Shown: positions 60,067-64,000 of the stretch, in pieces
How positions within the stretch are numbered: the first letter of the stretch is position 1
Layout: every line of letters begins with the position of its first letter
NCBI RefSeq assembly: GCF_000820145.1
Contig: NZ_CDBW01000032.1
Location: 62,001-126,000 of the forward strand
Origin: Aeromonas sobria
Lineage (GTDB): Bacteria > Pseudomonadota > Gammaproteobacteria > Enterobacterales > Aeromonadaceae
DNA length: 64,000 nt
Direction of reading: 5' to 3'
Position numbers and translations under genes: made by a program
The notes under the pieces: generated by a model
The model's input: only the letters and a program-made list of their open reading frames with translations
Databases searched by the model: none
Told to the model about the DNA's origin: nothing

Positions 60067-60969
60067 ATGGGCATGTTTATCAACACCAACGTTTCATCAC
60101 TCAACGCACAGCGTAATATGATGAACTCGAGCAAATCACTGGATACTTCTTATACCCGCTTGGCATCTGGCCTGCGTATCAACAGCGCTAAAGATGATGC
60201 TGCAGGTCTTCAAATCTCCAACCGCTTGACCTCTCAGGTCAATGGCCTAGACCAAGGTAACCGTAACGCGAACGATGGTATCTCTCTGGCACAAACTGCC
60301 GAAGGTGCGATGGATGAAGTGACCGGCATGCTGCAGCGTATGCGTACTTTGGCACAACAGTCAGCGAACGGCTCCAACTCTGCCAAGGATCGTGAAGCCC
60401 TGCAAAAAGAGGTTGATCAACTGGGTGCAGAGATCAACCGTATCTCTACTTCTACCACTTTCGCGGGGACTAAGTTGCTTGATGGTTCCTTCGGTGGGAC
60501 TTTCCAAGTGGGGGCTGATGCCAACCAGACCATCAGTTTTAGTCTATCTCAAGCCGATGGCTTCAGTATTTCGGGAATTTCAGCTGCCGCAGGGACATCG
60601 ATCACAACTGCTACTGGGGCTACTGTGTTGGTATCAGCTATATTTGTAGGTGGTAGTGCTGGTGGGATCAGCATAAGTAGCCAAAGTAATGCGCAGAACG
60701 TTCTTGCTGCTGCAGATGCCATGTTAGCGATAGTGGATGGCAAACGCGCCGAGCTTGGTGCGGTACAGAACCGGATGGATTCAACCATCCGCAACCAGGC
60801 CAATATCTCGGAGAACGTCAGTGCAGCTCGTTCCCGTATCCGCGATGCCGATTTCGCCATCGAAACTGCCAATATGACCAAACAGAACATCTTGCAACAG
60901 GCCGCCTCCAGCATCCTGTCACAGGCCAACCAGAGACCTCAGTCTGCACTTCAATTACTGCAAGGCTAA
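60067..60969 (+). CDS. flaA: polar flagellin 1
   Basis: A 300-residue filament protein. Conserved N-terminal D0/D1 ([40 protein letters not shown]) and C-terminal D1/D0 ([29 protein letters not shown]) flank a short central D2 of about 50 residues rich in Ser, Thr, Ala and Gly, a likely site of O-glycosylation in Aeromonas. AGGAGAAT precedes the ATG. The C-terminal Ala is LQG here. The two following genes are paralogues; gene names by order only. Confidence 0.92.
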   Translation: MGMFINTNVSSLNAQRNMMNSSKSLDTSYTRLASGLRINSAKDDAAGLQISNRLTSQVNGLDQGNRNANDGISLAQTAEGAMDEVTGMLQRMRTLAQQSANGSNSAKDREALQKEVDQLGAEINRISTSTTFAGTKLLDGSFGGTFQVGADANQTISFSLSQADGFSISGISAAAGTSITTATGATVLVSAIFVGGSAGGISISSQSNAQNVLAAADAMLAIVDGKRAELGAVQNRMDSTIRNQANISENVSAARSRIRDADFAIETANMTKQNILQQAASSILSQANQRPQSALQLLQG

Positions 60970-61348
60970 CAAAAGAAAACAGGGCGGTTGTTCAGGCCGC
61001 CCTGGTCAAGAGATGGAACAAAGGGGTGTTCGGGTTTGCGCCTTGTTCTATCGGGAGAAATATCATTCTCTACTAGTAATGCCAAGTGTTGCCCAGCTGT
61101 TCAGTTCTGTCACGCTTGGTCATATTCTCCTGAGCATATGCTCATTTTAGGCCGGTTTTCCGGCCGTTTTTTATTGTGCCGCCAAATTAGCGACACTCGA
61201 TTATACCAAAGCACATATCGTGCCAAAGCAAACACTTTAACCAGCTATCTATCTGATTGCAGGCGTATGCCTCTTTGTATTGATTTGGGGTGTTTGCCCC
61301 ACCCTAAACCAGCCGGAGAAAACTTGCCGCTAGCGGCAACGATTTTCC
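60970..61348. other. intergenic region between flagellin 1 and flagellin 2
   Basis: 379 nt with no convincing gene. Seen: a hairpin AGGGCGG/CCGCCCT at 60981-61003 with no T-run; a strong terminator at 61150-61172 (GGCCGG-TTTT-CCGGCC, then GTTTTTT) about 180 nt after the flagellin stop; and a 16-bp perfect palindrome (TTGCCGCTAGCGGCAA) at 61324-61339, ending 9 nt before the next sigma-28 promoter. Confidence 0.7.
61150..61172 (+). terminator. intrinsic terminator after flagellin 1
   Basis: GGCCGG-TTTT-CCGGCC followed by GTTTTTT. Its distance from the stop leaves a 3' UTR of about 180 nt. Confidence 0.85.
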
Positions 61349-61375
61349 TAAAGCTTGTACAAATTCTGCCGTTAA
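61349..61375 (+). promoter_or_regulatory. sigma-28 (FliA) promoter of flagellin 2
   Basis: TAAA-N15-GCCGTTAA. The 5' UTR from here to 61557 is about 175 nt, much longer than for flagellin 1. Confidence 0.82.
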
Positions 61376-61424
61376 ACGAGATGAAGCAATCGAGGGGTGT
61401 TCGGAATCCAGCGTTTGCATAGCT

Positions 61425-61457
61425 GCGGGTAGTCTGTTCGTTCAAACAGGTACCCGC
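61425..61457 (+). other. leader hairpin of flagellin 2
   Basis: GCGGGTA and TACCCGC arms with an inner CTGTT/AACAG stem, within the long 5' UTR. The same hairpin recurs in the flagellin 3 leader. Confidence 0.6.
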
Positions 61458-61556
61458 CAGAAGAGACAGGCTTGTTCACCCTGCTCTTCAACGGTGGGCC
61501 GTCGTGTTGTTGTGACGACGCAACCCGCAGTCGCATGTTCTTCGGGAGAATTTATT

Positions 61557-62456
61557 ATGGCCATGTTCATTAACACCAATACCTCATCACTTAACGCTCA
61601 GCGTAACTTGATGAATACGAGCAAATCCTTGGATACGTCCTACACCCGTTTGGCATCAGGCTTGCGCATCAACAGTGCAAAAGATGATGCGGCTGGTTTG
61701 CAGATCTCCAACCGTTTGACTTCACAGGTCAATGGTCTGGATCAGGGTAACCGTAACGCCAATGACGGAATCTCTCTGGCACAGACAGCAGAAGGGGCTA
61801 TGGATGAAGTGACCGGTATGTTGCAGCGCATGCGCACCCTGGCGCAGCAATCTGCCAACGGCTCAAACTCCGCCAAGGATCGTGAAGCTCTGCAAAAAGA
61901 AGTTGATCAGCTTGGTTCTGAAATAAACCGTATCTCGAAAGATACTACATTCGCAGGGACTAAATTATTGGATGGTAACTACGGTGGTACTTTTCAGGTT
62001 GGTGCTGATGCCAACCAGACCATCGGTTTTAGCTTGTCACAAGCCAATGGTTTCAGTATCTCGGGAATTGCGGCTGCAGCGAATACCACAGTTGACGTAG
62101 GCACTGTGATTGGTACCGCTATCAACGTCACCGCAATTTTTGTCGCAGGTAGCTCAATTAGTATCAGTACTCAGAGCGGAGCCCAGCAAGTTCTCGCTGC
62201 TGCCGATGCCATGTTGGGTGTTGTTGATGGCAAGCGAGCCGAGCTGGGTGCAGTACAAAACCGGCTGGATTCCACCATTCGCAACCAGGCGAACATCTCG
62301 GAAAACGTCAGTGCTGCCCGTTCACGTATCCGGGATGCTGATTTTGCAACTGAGACAGCCAATATGACCAAGCAGAATATTTTGCAGCAGGCAGCGTCTA
62401 GTGTTCTGGCGCAGGCGAATCAGCGTCCTCAGTCAGCTCTTTCGCTGCTAGGGTAA
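61557..62456 (+). CDS. flaB: polar flagellin 2
   Basis: A 299-residue flagellin. N- and C-terminal D0/D1 match flagellin 1, but the central region (about residues 165-220, ANTTVDVGTVIGTAINVTAI) is its own. CGGGAGAATT precedes the ATG. The 5' half of the gene and the leader are nearly identical to flagellin 3 at the DNA level. Its own sigma-28 promoter and terminator make it a separate unit. Confidence 0.92.
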   Translation: MAMFINTNTSSLNAQRNLMNTSKSLDTSYTRLASGLRINSAKDDAAGLQISNRLTSQVNGLDQGNRNANDGISLAQTAEGAMDEVTGMLQRMRTLAQQSANGSNSAKDREALQKEVDQLGSEINRISKDTTFAGTKLLDGNYGGTFQVGADANQTIGFSLSQANGFSISGIAAAANTTVDVGTVIGTAINVTAIFVAGSSISISTQSGAQQVLAAADAMLGVVDGKRAELGAVQNRLDSTIRNQANISENVSAARSRIRDADFATETANMTKQNILQQAASSVLAQANQRPQSALSLLG

Positions 62457-62490
62457 TCGTCTGTTCGCTCTTGATAATTAACCTTGAGAC

Positions 62491-62521
62491 AAAGCGGCCT
62501 ACTTCAGGCCGTTTTGTCTTT
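62491..62521 (+). terminator. intrinsic terminator after flagellin 2
   Basis: AAAGCGGCCT and AGGCCGTTTT arms (one G-U pair), followed by TTTGTCTTT-type T-rich sequence. The following 110 nt to the next promoter show nothing else. Confidence 0.8.
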
Positions 62522-62630
62522 ATTGATACTACTGGGCTCAACTCCATAGCGACCAAGCCCAGCTAGGTAGTACATAGAGGAAAAGATAGAGTTACAAAAG
62601 AAAGCAAACTGTTTCTGGCAACTATTTTCC

Positions 62631-62657
62631 TAAAGATTTGAACTTGGCTGCCGTTAA
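62631..62657 (+). promoter_or_regulatory. sigma-28 (FliA) promoter of flagellin 3
   Basis: TAAA-N15-GCCGTTAA. The spacer differs from flagellin 2 at many positions, while both elements are kept. Confidence 0.82.
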
Positions 62658-62706
62658 CAAAGATGAGGCAATCGAGGGGTGTTCGGAATCCAACGTTTGC
62701 ATAGCT

Positions 62707-62739
62707 GCGGGTAGTCTGTTCGTTCAAACAGGTACCCGC
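62707..62739 (+). other. leader hairpin of flagellin 3
   Basis: Same structure and near-identical sequence as in the flagellin 2 leader (GCGGGTA/TACCCGC outer stem). Confidence 0.6.
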
Positions 62740-62838
62740 CAGAAGAGGCAGGCTTGTTCACCCTGCTCTTCAACGGTGGGCCGTCGTGTTGTTGTGACGA
62801 CGCAACCCGCAGTCGCATGTTCTTCGGGAGAATTTATT

Positions 62839-63738
62839 ATGGCCATGTTCATTAACACCAATACCTCATCACTTAACGCTCAGCGTAACTTGATGAATAC
62901 GACCAAATCCTTGGATACCTCCTACACCCGTTTGGCATCAGGCTTGCGCATCAACAGTGCAAAAGATGATGCGGCTGGTTTGCAGATCTCCAACCGTTTG
63001 ACTTCTCAGGTCAATGGTCTGGATCAGGGTAACCGCAACGCCAATGACGGAATCTCTCTGGCACAAACAGCAGAAGGGGCTATGGATGAAGTGACCGGTA
63101 TGTTGCAGCGCATGCGCACTCTGGCGCAGCAATCTGCCAACGGCTCAAACTCCGCCAAGGATCGTGAAGCTCTGCAAAAAGAAGTTGATCAGCTTGGTTC
63201 TGAAATAAACCGTATCTCGAAAGATACTACATTCGCAGGGACTAAATTATTGGATGGTACCTACGGTGGTACTTTTCAGGTTGGTGCTGATGCCAACCAG
63301 ACAATCGGTTTTAGCCTATCCCAAACCGATGGTTTTAGTATCTCGGGAATTTCAGCCGCAGCTGGAACCTCGATCACGACGGCTACTGGGGCTACCGTGC
63401 TGGTATCAGCCATCTTTGTTGGCGGTAGTGCTGGTGGGATCAGCATCAGTAGCCAAAGTAACGCGCAGAACGTGCTTGCTGCAGCAGATGCCATGTTGGC
63501 TATAGTCGATGGCAAGCGAGCCGAGCTGGGCGCAGTACAAAATCGTCTGGATTCTACCATTCGCAACCAGGCTAACATCTCGGAAAACGTCAGCGCAGCC
63601 CGCTCTCGCATCCGTGATGCAGATTTCGCGACCGAGACCGCGAATATGACCAAGCAAAATATCCTCCAGCAGGCTGCTTCAAGTGTATTGGCTCAGGCTA
63701 ATCAAAGACCGCAGTCTGCTCTGTCCCTGCTTGGTTAA
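62839..63738 (+). CDS. polar flagellin 3 (mosaic of flagellins 1 and 2)
   Basis: A 299-residue flagellin. The leader and the first 155 codons are close to identical to flagellin 2 at DNA level, but the central domain ([20 protein letters not shown] through [17 protein letters not shown]) is identical in protein to that of flagellin 1 while differing at many silent positions. The C-terminus follows flagellin 2 ([10 protein letters not shown]). Length, ribosome binding site (CGGGAGAATT) and start are as in flagellin 2. The reading frame is open upstream of the ATG into the leader, but that part is a leader. Confidence 0.92.
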   Translation: MAMFINTNTSSLNAQRNLMNTTKSLDTSYTRLASGLRINSAKDDAAGLQISNRLTSQVNGLDQGNRNANDGISLAQTAEGAMDEVTGMLQRMRTLAQQSANGSNSAKDREALQKEVDQLGSEINRISKDTTFAGTKLLDGTYGGTFQVGADANQTIGFSLSQTDGFSISGISAAAGTSITTATGATVLVSAIFVGGSAGGISISSQSNAQNVLAAADAMLAIVDGKRAELGAVQNRLDSTIRNQANISENVSAARSRIRDADFATETANMTKQNILQQAASSVLAQANQRPQSALSLLG

Positions 63739-63780
63739 TAGCGGGTTATTAAGCGGACTGATTGAGATGGGAGAAATAAG

Positions 63781-64000
63781 ATGGCAACTGAACTCGGCAA
63801 TCTGTCATCTGCCAATGGCGCTTCCGTACAGCTAAGTGACAAGAGCGGCCAAGTGGCCGCTCAACTGCTTTCTGAACCAGTGGAAGAGCTAGGTGTTGAT
63901 CTACGGAAGAATCAGCATTTGAAAAATGCAGAGCCTTTACCGACACTAAATCAAGCGGATTTTGAAAAACAGGTACAATTTTTGCAGGAATTTGGCCAAT
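63781..64000 (+). CDS. flaG: FlaG, N-terminal part (runs off the right end)
   Basis: At least 73 codons from the ATG at 63781, with GGGAGA upstream, continuing beyond the window. It reads MATELGNLSSANGASVQLSD, later PLPTLNQADFEKQVQFLQEF, which is the family pattern of FlaG proteins that follow flagellins in Aeromonas and Vibrio and affect filament length. The rest (and probably the fliD homologue flaH) lies off the right edge. Confidence 0.8.
   Translation, partial: MATELGNLSSANGASVQLSDKSGQVAAQLLSEPVEELGVDLRKNQHLKNAEPLPTLNQADFEKQVQFLQEFGQ

Noticed and set aside
62638..62838. In-frame extension of flagellin 3 upstream of its ATG
   Set aside because: The ATG at 62839 aligns with the other flagellin starts and has its own ribosome binding site; the extension is the noncoding leader shared with flagellin 2.
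1..64000. CRISPR array, insertion sequence, prophage, integron
   Set aside because: No evenly spaced repeats with spacers, transposase or integrase motifs were found on either strand.

Overview
The window is an ordinary chromosomal stretch of a gammaproteobacterium, most probably Aeromonas. Reasons (inference from gene content; no search was run): GC-rich housekeeping genes, an Aeromonas/Vibrio-type polar flagellin cluster with sigma-28 promoters, a hinT-ycfL-lpoB-thiK block, an ECAM/PBP1C pair, and proteins very close in length and active-site numbering to enterobacterial ones (ThiI is 482 aa with Cys344 and Cys456). No prophage, insertion sequence, integron or CRISPR array is visible.

Layout. 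1-5.3 kb (minus strand): the start of a UhpA-like response regulator, rnk, a periplasmic solute-binding protein, an uncharacterised exported protein and two tandem PhoA-type alkaline phosphatases, one of them a lipoprotein. 5.6-11.3 kb: GTPase YlqF, a YccT-like exported protein, helicase DinG and a general porin. 11.4-16 kb: a repeat-bearing convergent intergenic region, aroF-tyrA (tyrosine synthesis, TyrR-type operator) and glgC. 16.2-19.7 kb: a secD-secF pair without yajC, preceded by a 159-codon two-TM reading frame; this is the most interesting part of the window. 19.7-24.3 kb: hinT, a COG3014 lipoprotein, ycfL, lpoB, thiK and a DUF6279 lipoprotein. 24.5-33 kb: two chemoreceptors, a double-domain PTPS/QueD-like protein, a dihydroorotase-family enzyme, tRNA-Pro(GGG) with its own promoter and terminator, a small lipoprotein and a dicarboxylate/amino-acid symporter. 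33-48 kb: DUF924, YedI, an M3 oligopeptidase, a purine permease, ycfP-ndh, a CbiM-like membrane protein, pflA, a GAF/PAS/GGDEF/EAL protein and a divergent CoA-disulfide/persulfide reductase, and a DedA protein. 48-59.7 kb: alpha-2-macroglobulin and penicillin-binding protein 1C, small and unknown genes, thiI and a TRIC-type membrane protein. 60-64 kb: three tandem flagellin genes and the start of flaG.

How genes work together: the A2M/PBP1C pair and LpoB (activator of PBP1B) are envelope and peptidoglycan functions. AroF and TyrA are the first and the branch-point enzymes of tyrosine synthesis and share an operator-bearing promoter region. The flagellins are separate transcription units, each with a near-identical sigma-28 promoter, feeding one filament.

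Main candidate for something new: the two-TM protein upstream of this secDF pair has the position, and by memory the size, of the Vibrio export monitor VemP, but a different apparent architecture: a membrane hairpin with a 33-residue basic tail, about a ribosome-tunnel length. It is followed by a structured spacer that could hide the secD ribosome binding site. This is an inference from geometry and context, not proven homology.
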